From Candidatus Xianfuyuplasma coldseepsis (GTDB taxonomy: Bacteria > Bacillota_I > Bacilli_A > Izemoplasmatales > Izemoplasmataceae), in NCBI RefSeq assembly GCF_014023125.1, contig NZ_CP048914.1:958698-1022697 (forward strand): a DNA stretch of 64,000 bases, written 5' to 3'. Below, in pieces: positions 9,210 through 18,014 of the stretch (position 1 is the stretch's first letter; the number at the start of each line of letters is the position of its first letter). The position numbers and the translations under genes are program-made. Below the pieces are notes generated by a model. The model did no database searches. It was not told where the DNA came from and saw only the letters and a list, made by a program, of their open reading frames with translations.

Positions 9210-12200
9210 TTACATGGTATATAGGTCTATTATATAATCTTTTTTACCATCGTTAAATAACTCTTTATCAATGGCAATACCGCCCATGCGGTACGGATTT
9301 TGTAATCGTGTAAATGGCACTTCTTGTCCATTTAGGTAAACAGAAGTGATGGAATAATCTTCAGCTTGTAAATGATACTTGAGCGTGAATGTAGCTTGTT
9401 GGGATTGATACGTTACTTCCAAACCATCAAGATCCGATGGAATTTGTGGATCAAATTGCAAACTATTTTGTGTTTCTCGTATACCTAATGTGGAGCCAAT
9501 CAGTTGATTAAGATAGATTCCAGGCCCACTGGAGTAGACACGCCAACCACCTTTTACACCGATGTCTCCGGTATATAGTTTATCAAACTCGTCCATCGCT
9601 TGATAACGGGTTAGGAAGTGTCCGTCACTACTACTGAAATACGCGTTTGCCTGACGTGGCATTGCATTGCTAACCGTATCCGTTATATTGATTGGATTGA
9701 TTTTGAAGAGTCCGTTATACGCCGCTTCTTTGTTACCAAACTTCGCCATTGCTTCAATGTAGCGAATGTGGGCATGGACATACTGTAATCCAATTTCTCT
9801 TCCGAAACAAGCACTGGTTTCCGCACGTTTAAAGTAGGTGTTTAATCCGCCTTTATACGGGATGGTACGATTCATTAATCGGACACCATCGGGATGGGTT
9901 AAGTGATTCAGAATCAATTGATTCATGTGTTGGGCTTGTTCTTGATCAAACATCTCACCAATGATTCCACGGTTCATCGGAAGTAGACGATACTTCATAT
10001 TCGTCACATCATCATCGGGGTGAATCATATAGGTTATTTGACCTTCATCAATGTATAAGAACCCCGCAGGAACCTGGTCCTTAATCACGTAGCGATTGTA
10101 ATCCATCTTAATGTTTTTGGCAAATTCTTGAAGATAGTTAGTATAATCAGAATCCACTGTTTTGATTGTTTCGGCGAACAATGTGAATGCTTCATAGGTT
10201 AACGCGGTCGTCCAACCGCTCACCATTTTTTTCCGTAATTCGGGATTGGCCGGTTGCAAGGTATCATCCCAGTCCCCATCGCCATAACAACTTAATGCCG
10301 TTCCTTCAATAAGGTTATCTTCGATGTATTGAACTTCGGTTTTGACATGCTCAAATAGGGATGAGGTTTCGGTTGTAAAGGTGAATCCATTTTTTGTTGT
10401 ATACGGTACGTGTTCCTCTAGAATCGACACATCACCGGTCGCTTGTAAGTAAAGAGCTAAACTGCGTAACGGCCATACAATGATATCTCCGTGGGCATCA
10501 CCCGCTTGAATGGATGAGTAACGATCAAACATGAACCACTGTGGCCAACTTCCAGTTTCCAGATGTTGATGGGAAAAGATTTTCAGTAACATATGACGTA
10601 AGACATCATAATGTCCAGCAGCGAAGAACAGCTCAAATGGTCCTTGACAAACATCCCTTGTTCCCCATGCGGCTCCACCGTATTGTTCCAAACCGTGTGG
10701 TGAAGCGTAGTGAATTAAGGCATCATGCCAGTACCATCGGATAAGAAGATTCATTTTCTCCACATTATGATATTCATGATGGTCGGTTGGTAGTGATAAT
10801 CGCATATTGCGACTCAGGTCGTTGTAATGTTCTATAAACCGTTGTTTTTCCGCAGAGAACGATCCAACCTTCGTTACTAAAGACGAATGATTAAGTCGTG
10901 CTTGAATCGTAATTCGCATCGAATGTCCGCTTGCCAACACAATGGTTTGGGCTTCGTACGATGCGGGTTCGATAAAGAAGGACTCATCGGTAAATACAAC
11001 CGTCTCTGCATCGACAATCAAATCATACGTTAGTTCTGGATATTTTTGATACGTAAAACTGTGTTCATCCAAGGTGAACGTACATACATTATCATGGATT
11101 TCTTTATGGAATGGTTGTCCGAATTCTTCGGAACCCATAACGACTTGATGTAATACCGCAATCTCATATTGACGCATTTTTTCCGATACGATAGTAAGAT
11201 TCAACCATGCACCATCCAAACCGATGTAGGAGGTGATTGTAAGCATATCATCATCGATTTTATACAACCATTTCGCATAGTTGTATCCCATCTCATAGAC
11301 CGCAGGCATCGTTAGTAATTGATATTCTCCATGTCGTTTAATGAGAATTCGTTGGCCACTGGTTTTGGCAATGTTTAGGCCATTACGTGCATTGCTGATA
11401 AACCGATTAAACGAGGTATTCCCAATCACAACTTGAGAACTAAACAATCCATAGATGTAGTTGGTTGATGCGTATACATCCTCCCGAACATACTGATTGT
11501 TTCCATTTAATAAGATATGACCATGGGATCGTTCGACATGGTGTTCTTTTTCCCCAAGGACAATATGAGCTCCATCACGATCAAAGAAGGATACCAATTG
11601 TCCCTCGATCCATTCTTCTTGGATCTGGTTGGGATAGAGTTGTTCAATGTCGTCGATTGATATCGCTGGCGATGCATATACATGATCGAGGCTTTCATAG
11701 TACGTAATACCAAGTTCTTTTGGTTCCTGTAACTGATGTGATACCGAGTTATAGCGCTCAGCAATCTCATCAACGTATTCCAAGTTCGTTACGCGATCGT
11801 GATAGCGATTAACGAAATGACCATAAAATACATCTTGTATGGTATCCTTTGGAACCAGTAGATGTTTAGCCGTTTGTAACGAACCACACGCATGTTCAAA
11901 CTGATATACTTCATTCGGTAAATGATCGTGTAATAATGCTTCGGGAATATTGGTCGTTTTATAGGATAATCCATAGAACTGATACCCATCCGTTGCATAC
12001 CCAATAACCGGTGTTAAACTACCCAGTTGAAGATATTCCTTTGCCCCTTGATTTTGCAATGAACAAATGGCGTAACCGTTGGGTGATGGATACACAGAAT
12101 GATCAATGTATTGGGAGTTGTACGCTTCATTATTGCGAATGGCACCTTCGTGCTTAATCCCAATATCCTGAACATAAAAGACATCATAGATAATATCCTC

Positions 12201-12533
12201 ATCTAAAGGATTTGTCACATTCACGGTATAAAACCATGTCTGTTCGGTAATGGTTAATACGACCGTTACGTCCAGACCAAATACAATACCTTCGTATTTG
12301 ACGTGGTTTTTGTCGTGTGTGATTCGCATCGAATGATGTAACAATCGTTTGCTTTGATAGCCACCATTTGTATGGATTCGCAGGTACAGATTCGATGCCT
12401 GTCCATCCAAATTGGTACCTCGAAGTTGATTGATCATTTTTTGTTCATAATTGATTTTATGGATGTATCCTGACGGTAGCATGTGAAACTGCAGTCGTCC
12501 GATACCTACCGGGGTTGTATTAATAGTACTCAT
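9210..12533 (-). CDS. GH94 1,2-beta-oligoglucan phosphorylase
   Basis: This 1107-residue cytoplasmic enzyme has the length and layout of 1,2-beta-oligoglucan phosphorylases, which reversibly split sophoro-oligosaccharides with phosphate to alpha-glucose 1-phosphate. A long N-terminal beta-sandwich precedes the (alpha/alpha)6 barrel. GH94 marks are GAAWGTRDVCQGPFE, HLETGSWPQWFMFD, AGDAHGDIIVWP, and the general-acid region GDGDWDD at 751-757. The GTG at 12542 overlaps the SD AGAGGTG, so the ATG at 12533 is taken as the start. It lies directly after the GH3 gene and two genes after a GH144 gene. GH94 includes cellobiose and other phosphorylases; the GH144 neighbours and length favour the beta-1,2 assignment. 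Confidence 0.86.
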   Translation of the reverse strand: MSTINTTPVGIGRLQFHMLPSGYIHKINYEQKMINQLRGTNLDGQASNLYLRIHTNGGYQSKRLLHHSMRITHDKNHVKYEGIVFGLDVTVVLTITEQTWFYTVNVTNPLDEDIIYDVFYVQDIGIKHEGAIRNNEAYNSQYIDHSVYPSPNGYAICSLQNQGAKEYLQLGSLTPVIGYATDGYQFYGLSYKTTNIPEALLHDHLPNEVYQFEHACGSLQTAKHLLVPKDTIQDVFYGHFVNRYHDRVTNLEYVDEIAERYNSVSHQLQEPKELGITYYESLDHVYASPAISIDDIEQLYPNQIQEEWIEGQLVSFFDRDGAHIVLGEKEHHVERSHGHILLNGNNQYVREDVYASTNYIYGLFSSQVVIGNTSFNRFISNARNGLNIAKTSGQRILIKRHGEYQLLTMPAVYEMGYNYAKWLYKIDDDMLTITSYIGLDGAWLNLTIVSEKMRQYEIAVLHQVVMGSEEFGQPFHKEIHDNVCTFTLDEHSFTYQKYPELTYDLIVDAETVVFTDESFFIEPASYEAQTIVLASGHSMRITIQARLNHSSLVTKVGSFSAEKQRFIEHYNDLSRNMRLSLPTDHHEYHNVEKMNLLIRWYWHDALIHYASPHGLEQYGGAAWGTRDVCQGPFELFFAAGHYDVLRHMLLKIFSHQHLETGSWPQWFMFDRYSSIQAGDAHGDIIVWPLRSLALYLQATGDVSILEEHVPYTTKNGFTFTTETSSLFEHVKTEVQYIEDNLIEGTALSCYGDGDWDDTLQPANPELRKKMVSGWTTALTYEAFTLFAETIKTVDSDYTNYLQEFAKNIKMDYNRYVIKDQVPAGFLYIDEGQITYMIHPDDDVTNMKYRLLPMNRGIIGEMFDQEQAQHMNQLILNHLTHPDGVRLMNRTIPYKGGLNTYFKRAETSACFGREIGLQYVHAHIRYIEAMAKFGNKEAAYNGLFKINPINITDTVSNAMPRQANAYFSSSDGHFLTRYQAMDEFDKLYTGDIGVKGGWRVYSSGPGIYLNQLIGSTLGIRETQNSLQFDPQIPSDLDGLEVTYQSQQATFTLKYHLQAEDYSITSVYLNGQEVPFTRLQNPYRMGGIAIDKELFNDGKKDYIIDLYTM

Positions 12534-12544
12534 AACGTTCACCT

Positions 12545-14752
12545 CTATTTTGTGGCAATTGTCGCTTGGAAATGAATGGCATTGGATGCACGACCAAGCA
12601 GTATATGATAACGACGTTGTTCGACAACATCGTTCATGTCGATATTATAATAAGATAATGATTCATAGGGTAGTTGGAGGGTAACTTCTAACGATGTATG
12701 GGCTTTGATAAACACTTTTTTAAACTGTTTCAACTCCAATACTGGACGACTGACACTAAATGATTCCGCCTCAATATAGAGTTGTAGGACATCATACCCA
12801 TCATAGTTCGACGTGTTTGACACTGTGCAAGAAACGGTTAATTGTTCGCCTTCACGAAGGGTGTCTTGTGATACACGATAATTGGAATATTCAAATGTGG
12901 AGTAGGATAATCCATATCCAAACGAATACAGTGGAGTATTGGGAGAATCCAAGTACTTTGATGTATAGTAATTGTTTGGATCTTTTGCTGGTCTACCGGT
13001 AGGGAAATGATTGTAGTAGACAGGAATTTGTCCGACACTTCGTGGAAACGACATTGCCAAACGACCACTTGGATTATTGTCACCAAACAGTGTATTTGTC
13101 AGAGCAGGACCACTCATTGTACCTAAGAACCAGCTATTGATTAACGCATCGCAGTTCATTGCATACCAATTAATTAGTAAGGGTCGTCCACTAAATAGAA
13201 TCGCAATAATTGGTTTCTCAAGTGTTTTTAGCTCTTTGGCTAATGTGAGCTGTGCATCGTAAACATCCAAAATGGTTTTTGAAGAGGCTTCGCCACTTTC
13301 CCACTGATGTTCCCCAAACGCTAGAACAATCACATCTGACGTAGATGCAACATCCAATGCTTCTTCAAGTTGTTCATTGGCTATCTCTTTGATGGAACAA
13401 CCTTCGGCATAATTCACATTTGCACCAGATTCTTGTAAGGCATCCAGTAACGTAACGGTATCTTCATTTCGTGCTTTTCCACCCCAACCACCAACAACAT
13501 GATGACTCGCTGCAAATGGACCAATCAGAGCAATTTTTTTGTCTTTCTTAAGTGGTAAAACCCCATTGTTCTCTAGCAACACAAGGCTCTCTTCAGCTAC
13601 CTTTAGCGCATGTTCTAGTGCACGAGGTTGAAGGTAATACTCTTCAAAATTCGGGTATAAATTCTTATAGGGATTATCAAATAATCCTAACCGATATTTT
13701 AGCGTTAGAATGTATCGCACGGCTTCATCTATATATGTTTCAAACTCTGGATCCTCCTCAACAATGGAGTCCAAATGATCAATATAGGAAGACGAGATAA
13801 TCTCCATATTAAGACCGGCTTTGACGCATAATTTTGCCGCGTCTTTTTTTGTGGTTGCGAGTTTATGTTCAACAACTTCAGTCGTCGATGCATAGTCGGA
13901 TATCGTCACACCATCGAATTTGTATTCATCACGGAGAATCGTCCGCAGAAGAAAGGCGTTGGCACTTACAGGAACCCCGTCGTACAGATTAAAGCCACTC
14001 ATAATCATGGACGCACCTGCTTCTAAACCCGCTTTAAATGGTTGCAGATATACTTGACGTAACATACGTTCGGACATATCTACAGTATTATAATCCCGTC
14101 CGGCTTCACTCTTACCATAACCGACAAAGTGTTTGAGACAAGATGCCATTGTATCGTAGGATAACAAGTTATCTTGTTGGAACCCTTTGACATAGGCCTT
14201 CGCCATTTCACTTGCTAAAAAAGGATCTTCCCCAGGAGATTCCATCACGCGTCCCCAACGAGGGTCTTGGACGATATCAAGCATTGGACTGAACGTTAAA
14301 CTCGTACCACTATGACTGGATTCATATGCAATGATTTCACTTGCTTGTTGTATCAACTGTGGATTAAAGGTCCCACTTAAGGCTAGATTAATTGGGAAGC
14401 CTGTCCGGCATCCATGAATGATGTCATTCATGAAAATCAAGGGAATACCTAGTCGCGTTTCGTGTACTGCGGTTCGTTGTAATTCATAGGCAATTTCATT
14501 GTCATATGTACCAACAAAGTTACCCGCTAGTCCATCACGAATTAACTGAAAGGAATTGTTTTTCTCAAAATCTGGACCAAATGCAAATTCATGACTAAAA
14601 GCCGACAAGTACATTTGTCCGATTTTTTCTTGTAGATTCATCCGTTTTAATAACGACTCCACATCCTTCTTAATTGACGCGTCTGAACGCTTTGGTAAGG
14701 GGTCGCGGGATATGTGTTTCATCTCTTCTAATATTGTTTCTTTACTGCGCAT
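12545..14752 (-). CDS. GH3 beta-glucosidase, probably sophorose-active
   Basis: This 735-residue cytoplasmic GH3 enzyme has no signal peptide. The first domain has LTFSPMLDI, DPRWGRVMESPGEDP, KHFVGYGKSEAGRDY and the nucleophile Asp286 in GVTISDYAS. The second domain has GEHQWESGEASS, and the C-terminal fibronectin-III-like domain starts near LREGEQLTVSC. The length is typical of three-domain GH3 enzymes. It sits between GH144 and GH94 genes, as in described beta-1,2-glucan loci such as that of Listeria, where a GH3 enzyme hydrolyses sophorose and short oligomers. It would release glucose from chains too short for the phosphorylase. SD AAGGAG precedes the ATG. Confidence 0.9.
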   Translation of the reverse strand: MRSKETILEEMKHISRDPLPKRSDASIKKDVESLLKRMNLQEKIGQMYLSAFSHEFAFGPDFEKNNSFQLIRDGLAGNFVGTYDNEIAYELQRTAVHETRLGIPLIFMNDIIHGCRTGFPINLALSGTFNPQLIQQASEIIAYESSHSGTSLTFSPMLDIVQDPRWGRVMESPGEDPFLASEMAKAYVKGFQQDNLLSYDTMASCLKHFVGYGKSEAGRDYNTVDMSERMLRQVYLQPFKAGLEAGASMIMSGFNLYDGVPVSANAFLLRTILRDEYKFDGVTISDYASTTEVVEHKLATTKKDAAKLCVKAGLNMEIISSSYIDHLDSIVEEDPEFETYIDEAVRYILTLKYRLGLFDNPYKNLYPNFEEYYLQPRALEHALKVAEESLVLLENNGVLPLKKDKKIALIGPFAASHHVVGGWGGKARNEDTVTLLDALQESGANVNYAEGCSIKEIANEQLEEALDVASTSDVIVLAFGEHQWESGEASSKTILDVYDAQLTLAKELKTLEKPIIAILFSGRPLLINWYAMNCDALINSWFLGTMSGPALTNTLFGDNNPSGRLAMSFPRSVGQIPVYYNHFPTGRPAKDPNNYYTSKYLDSPNTPLYSFGYGLSYSTFEYSNYRVSQDTLREGEQLTVSCTVSNTSNYDGYDVLQLYIEAESFSVSRPVLELKQFKKVFIKAHTSLEVTLQLPYESLSYYNIDMNDVVEQRRYHILLGRASNAIHFQATIATK

Positions 14753-14770
14753 GATAAAGCTCCTTATGTA

Positions 14771-16123
14771 TTATTCCTCAGCTGTAATCGGGGTGATTTC
14801 AATTCGTTCCATTCCGTTTTGAACATATTCACTTTGCATGAAGTAGGTCCATGTTGTTTCGTCGAGATAGTTGGATAACATCAATACGGTAACACCTTTA
14901 TCGATACCGAGACTATCCTCAGCAATCCACACTTCCGTGCCAATATCAAAATTATAGGCATCTTTGAATCCATAATCACCAATTAATCCCTCGATGGTAT
15001 AGAAGTAATTCATTGCTGCAATGGTTTCTTCTGGAGTAAAGACGATACTGCCTAAGGCACCTGCGGGTGGAATTGTTCCATCATTTAAGTGAGAGGCATT
15101 ATTGTATCCAGATGGTGCAGCCCCATATTTTCCACTGTAACCACTTGGTCCATCGGAAGCTGTCATCCCCCAGGAATTTTCGCCAAAGGTACTGAACTCA
15201 TCGTTATGATCAATGGCATAGTTACGATTGGCAAGTGTTGCATGAATACTGTTTTCAAACCAGTTCACACCATCGGCATCTTCGGTATTACGAAAGTCCA
15301 CAAATGCATGACTGAACTGATAGGTAAACAAGCTTCCAAACCAGCTGTGGATAAACACCTCTCCGTCGCCATAATTTTCATTGTGACGAATAAACGCATC
15401 GTATACGGTTTTGTCGATACGATACTCTTCGGTCGGTGTTCCTGCACCTAAGACATAGAGAATCAATTGTTCCGCGTAGAAATCCCAATGTCCCGCAAAA
15501 CCACTCTCAGGACGATAGCCCATATAGAACTGATCATTTGAAGGATCGATGTACCAGGTCCAATCAATCTCAGCGTATAAACCATCGGCTTTGGTTTTCG
15601 CTGTTCCACCAAAATACTCACCAGCGGTAATCGCACCAGCGATAAACAACGCTGTATCAATTACGGATACTTCGGATGTTCCGGCACGTTCTCCGGTTGC
15701 TTTATTTAAGAAGTGGTAGAAGAAGCCCGAATAGTTATCTAAGTTCTCGAAGGTTTCCAACGTTTTTATAACACGTTCTTCCCCTTCTTCATGGGTGATC
15801 CATCCGTATTCCACACCAATAGGAATCGCTGCGAGGCCAAAACCAACACTAGCGATACTGGATAAATTGGGATTGTTGGGATAACGGTCGTTAATTAAAC
15901 CATATCCACCACTGTCTTCATTGGTGTTCGCAAGTTCCCAAAAGAAATTAAAACTCGCTTCCATTTCTTGTAATATTCGTTGCTCGTCTTCGGTATATAC
16001 CCGAACACATTGTTCTCCTTGTAAGACCTCATTGGCCGCACATTCTGGCAGTGGTTCAGCCTTGGTGCAGGCACTGAGGAAAAGGACAATGAAGAGGGTT
16101 GCTATTATTGTAATTTTTTTCAT
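14771..16123 (-). CDS. GH144 endo-beta-1,2-glucanase-like lipoprotein
   Basis: This 450-residue surface lipoprotein (lipobox ending at Cys19 in LFLSAC) belongs to the glycoamylase-like/GH144 family, whose characterised members cleave linear beta-1,2-glucan. A short Cys-pair linker (CAANEV...EQCV) precedes the (alpha/alpha)6-barrel. Conserved blocks are SIASVGFGLAAIPIGVE, SVIDTALF, QFSHAFVDFRN and NSWGMTASDGPSGYSG. It starts two bases after the permease stop and is followed by GH3. It would produce sophoro-oligosaccharides outside the cell for the importer. Paralogues are at 37912-39312 (also a lipoprotein) and 31213-32469 (cytoplasmic). Endo or exo mode cannot be read from sequence. Confidence 0.87.
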   Translation of the reverse strand: MKKITIIATLFIVLFLSACTKAEPLPECAANEVLQGEQCVRVYTEDEQRILQEMEASFNFFWELANTNEDSGGYGLINDRYPNNPNLSSIASVGFGLAAIPIGVEYGWITHEEGEERVIKTLETFENLDNYSGFFYHFLNKATGERAGTSEVSVIDTALFIAGAITAGEYFGGTAKTKADGLYAEIDWTWYIDPSNDQFYMGYRPESGFAGHWDFYAEQLILYVLGAGTPTEEYRIDKTVYDAFIRHNENYGDGEVFIHSWFGSLFTYQFSHAFVDFRNTEDADGVNWFENSIHATLANRNYAIDHNDEFSTFGENSWGMTASDGPSGYSGKYGAAPSGYNNASHLNDGTIPPAGALGSIVFTPEETIAAMNYFYTIEGLIGDYGFKDAYNFDIGTEVWIAEDSLGIDKGVTVLMLSNYLDETTWTYFMQSEYVQNGMERIEITPITAEE

Positions 16124-16125
16124 AG

Positions 16126-18006
16126 TTATTCTCCTGTAATTCCGGAACGGTCGACGCCTTCAACAAACCAACGTTGTAATCCGAAATATAGTAGTAGTAA
16201 TGGGAGGACACTAACCAGTGTACCCGCCATGTATATCGCTTCATTTAGTTCATCTTCAAATTCGGCACCATTGGTATCCACATTACCGAACTGCTCTCGG
16301 AAACTCGCCGCAAATCGACTTAATTGAATCGGCAAGGTTCGTGCATCTTCCATGTATAAACTTGTTAGGTACGTTTCATTCCAGTACCACACAAAACTAA
16401 ACAAGAAGACGACAATCAACGATGGAACAGCTAGTGGAATCGCAATCCGGAAGAACACTTGTAACGGTCCAGCTCCATCCACCAACGCAGCCTCATCAAG
16501 AACTTTTGGAATCATGTTGAAGAATTGATAGAAAATCATAATAAAGATCGTCGATCGAATTCCTTGTCCAAATAACGCAGGGTAGACAAATACACCTATG
16601 TCGCCTAAGATTCCGAGATCACGATACATCAAGTACGTTGGAATCATTAGGACAGGTGCCGGAATGATAAAAGTAAACAGAATTAAGACAATGACAATAT
16701 TTTTAAATTTAAAGTTGAATCGACTTAGTCCATACCCAATCAATGCGGTTGAAAATACTTGAGCTAGAGATGGTAACAAGGCAATTGTGACCGACTCCTG
16801 CAATGCATTCCAGAACCCAATCGTTTTAAATGCTTTCGTGTAGTTTTCTAAATAGATTTCGGAAGGAATTAATCCAACACTGCTATTGAGGACATCTTGT
16901 GGGGACTGGAGACTGATTAATCCGAGATAGATAAACGGATAGAGGAATGTGAATCCTACGGAGATAATCAAGAGATAGACAAACACCCGAAAGACAATGC
17001 CATCCGTTCCTTTCCGTCCAACCAGTCGTTTTCTCACCGACTGTACTTTCGGATTGGTATGGAACCAGTCTTTTTTTACGTCATAACGCATCATATCAAA
17101 CGCATAGTATGTCCGGTCCAACGTGATTTTGACTTTTCCTGGTTTACGAATAAAGAACAACAGGAAGAAGAAGATAACAATCAGTGCGAGTGCTCCGAAA
17201 TAGATCCACACAAGAGCAGCACTAAATCCAAATCCAGCAAACTCATCGGTGAAATTAAACATGTAATTCTTGATAATGATAATCACGTTATTATCGGCAA
17301 AACCGGCAAGTAGTACAAGCGTATAAATCATATTGATTAAGATAATCGGTTTTAAGAACGGAAGCGTTACTTTCCAGAATTGTTCCCATGGACTCGCTCC
17401 GTCAATCTCACTGGCTTCGTAGATCTCTTTATTCATTTTCTGCAAGATTACTAAGTAAACAATAATCTGAACTCCGGAGAACCAGAACATGTAAATTAAA
17501 TTATTAAACACTTGGACGATAATCGAACCAAATTGACGACCGAAAATCTCACTAAAGATTTGAATAACTTGATACTGTTCAATTCCTGGTAAGATGATCG
17601 CTCCTTTACCAACAAGTTCCGCCATAACCGGCCCACTAACAATAACAACCGGTAGGAAGAAGATGGTTCGGAAGAATCCTTTTCCTTTTAAATTGGTATT
17701 TAAAACCAGGGCAAAGATCAGAGCAAACACGTTGATAATAACAATCATCAACATCGCATCTTTGATAAATTCCCACAGGGCTAAAATCATCACCCGGTCG
17801 ACAACAAATGCTTGCTTATAATTCGCAAACCCAACATACTCCAGTTCAATTCCAGAGGTTGGAATACTGACAAAGTTTAAACTTAAGAAGAACGAATAGA
17901 TTATTGGGTAGAACGTGAACACAGCAAACCCAATAATCCATAGGGATATAAATCCATACCCAAGTAAGTTCTCCCGTGTCTTCATTGAAATTCGTGATTT
18001 TTTCAT
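16126..18006 (-). CDS. Fused double sugar ABC permease (MalF-like + MalG-like)
   Basis: This single 626-residue polypeptide contains two complete carbohydrate ABC permease halves. The first (about 1-300) has the ATPase-docking loop EASEIDGASPWEQFWKVTLP; the second (about 340-626) has LDEAALVDGAGPLQVFF. A charged linker with two hydrophobic flanks (around FIRKPGKVK...VRKRLVGRKG) joins them. These subunits are usually separate proteins. The open frame extends to a GTG at 18018, but that codon lies inside the SD AAAGGTG, so the ATG at 18006 is preferred. It is the third permease gene of the operon; the others are at 22222-23085 and 23097-24047. Sugar uptake is likely. Confidence 0.88.
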   Translation of the reverse strand: MKKSRISMKTRENLLGYGFISLWIIGFAVFTFYPIIYSFFLSLNFVSIPTSGIELEYVGFANYKQAFVVDRVMILALWEFIKDAMLMIVIINVFALIFALVLNTNLKGKGFFRTIFFLPVVIVSGPVMAELVGKGAIILPGIEQYQVIQIFSEIFGRQFGSIIVQVFNNLIYMFWFSGVQIIVYLVILQKMNKEIYEASEIDGASPWEQFWKVTLPFLKPIILINMIYTLVLLAGFADNNVIIIIKNYMFNFTDEFAGFGFSAALVWIYFGALALIVIFFFLLFFIRKPGKVKITLDRTYYAFDMMRYDVKKDWFHTNPKVQSVRKRLVGRKGTDGIVFRVFVYLLIISVGFTFLYPFIYLGLISLQSPQDVLNSSVGLIPSEIYLENYTKAFKTIGFWNALQESVTIALLPSLAQVFSTALIGYGLSRFNFKFKNIVIVLILFTFIIPAPVLMIPTYLMYRDLGILGDIGVFVYPALFGQGIRSTIFIMIFYQFFNMIPKVLDEAALVDGAGPLQVFFRIAIPLAVPSLIVVFLFSFVWYWNETYLTSLYMEDARTLPIQLSRFAASFREQFGNVDTNGAEFEDELNEAIYMAGTLVSVLPLLLLYFGLQRWFVEGVDRSGITGE

Positions 18007-18014
18007 ACGATCAC

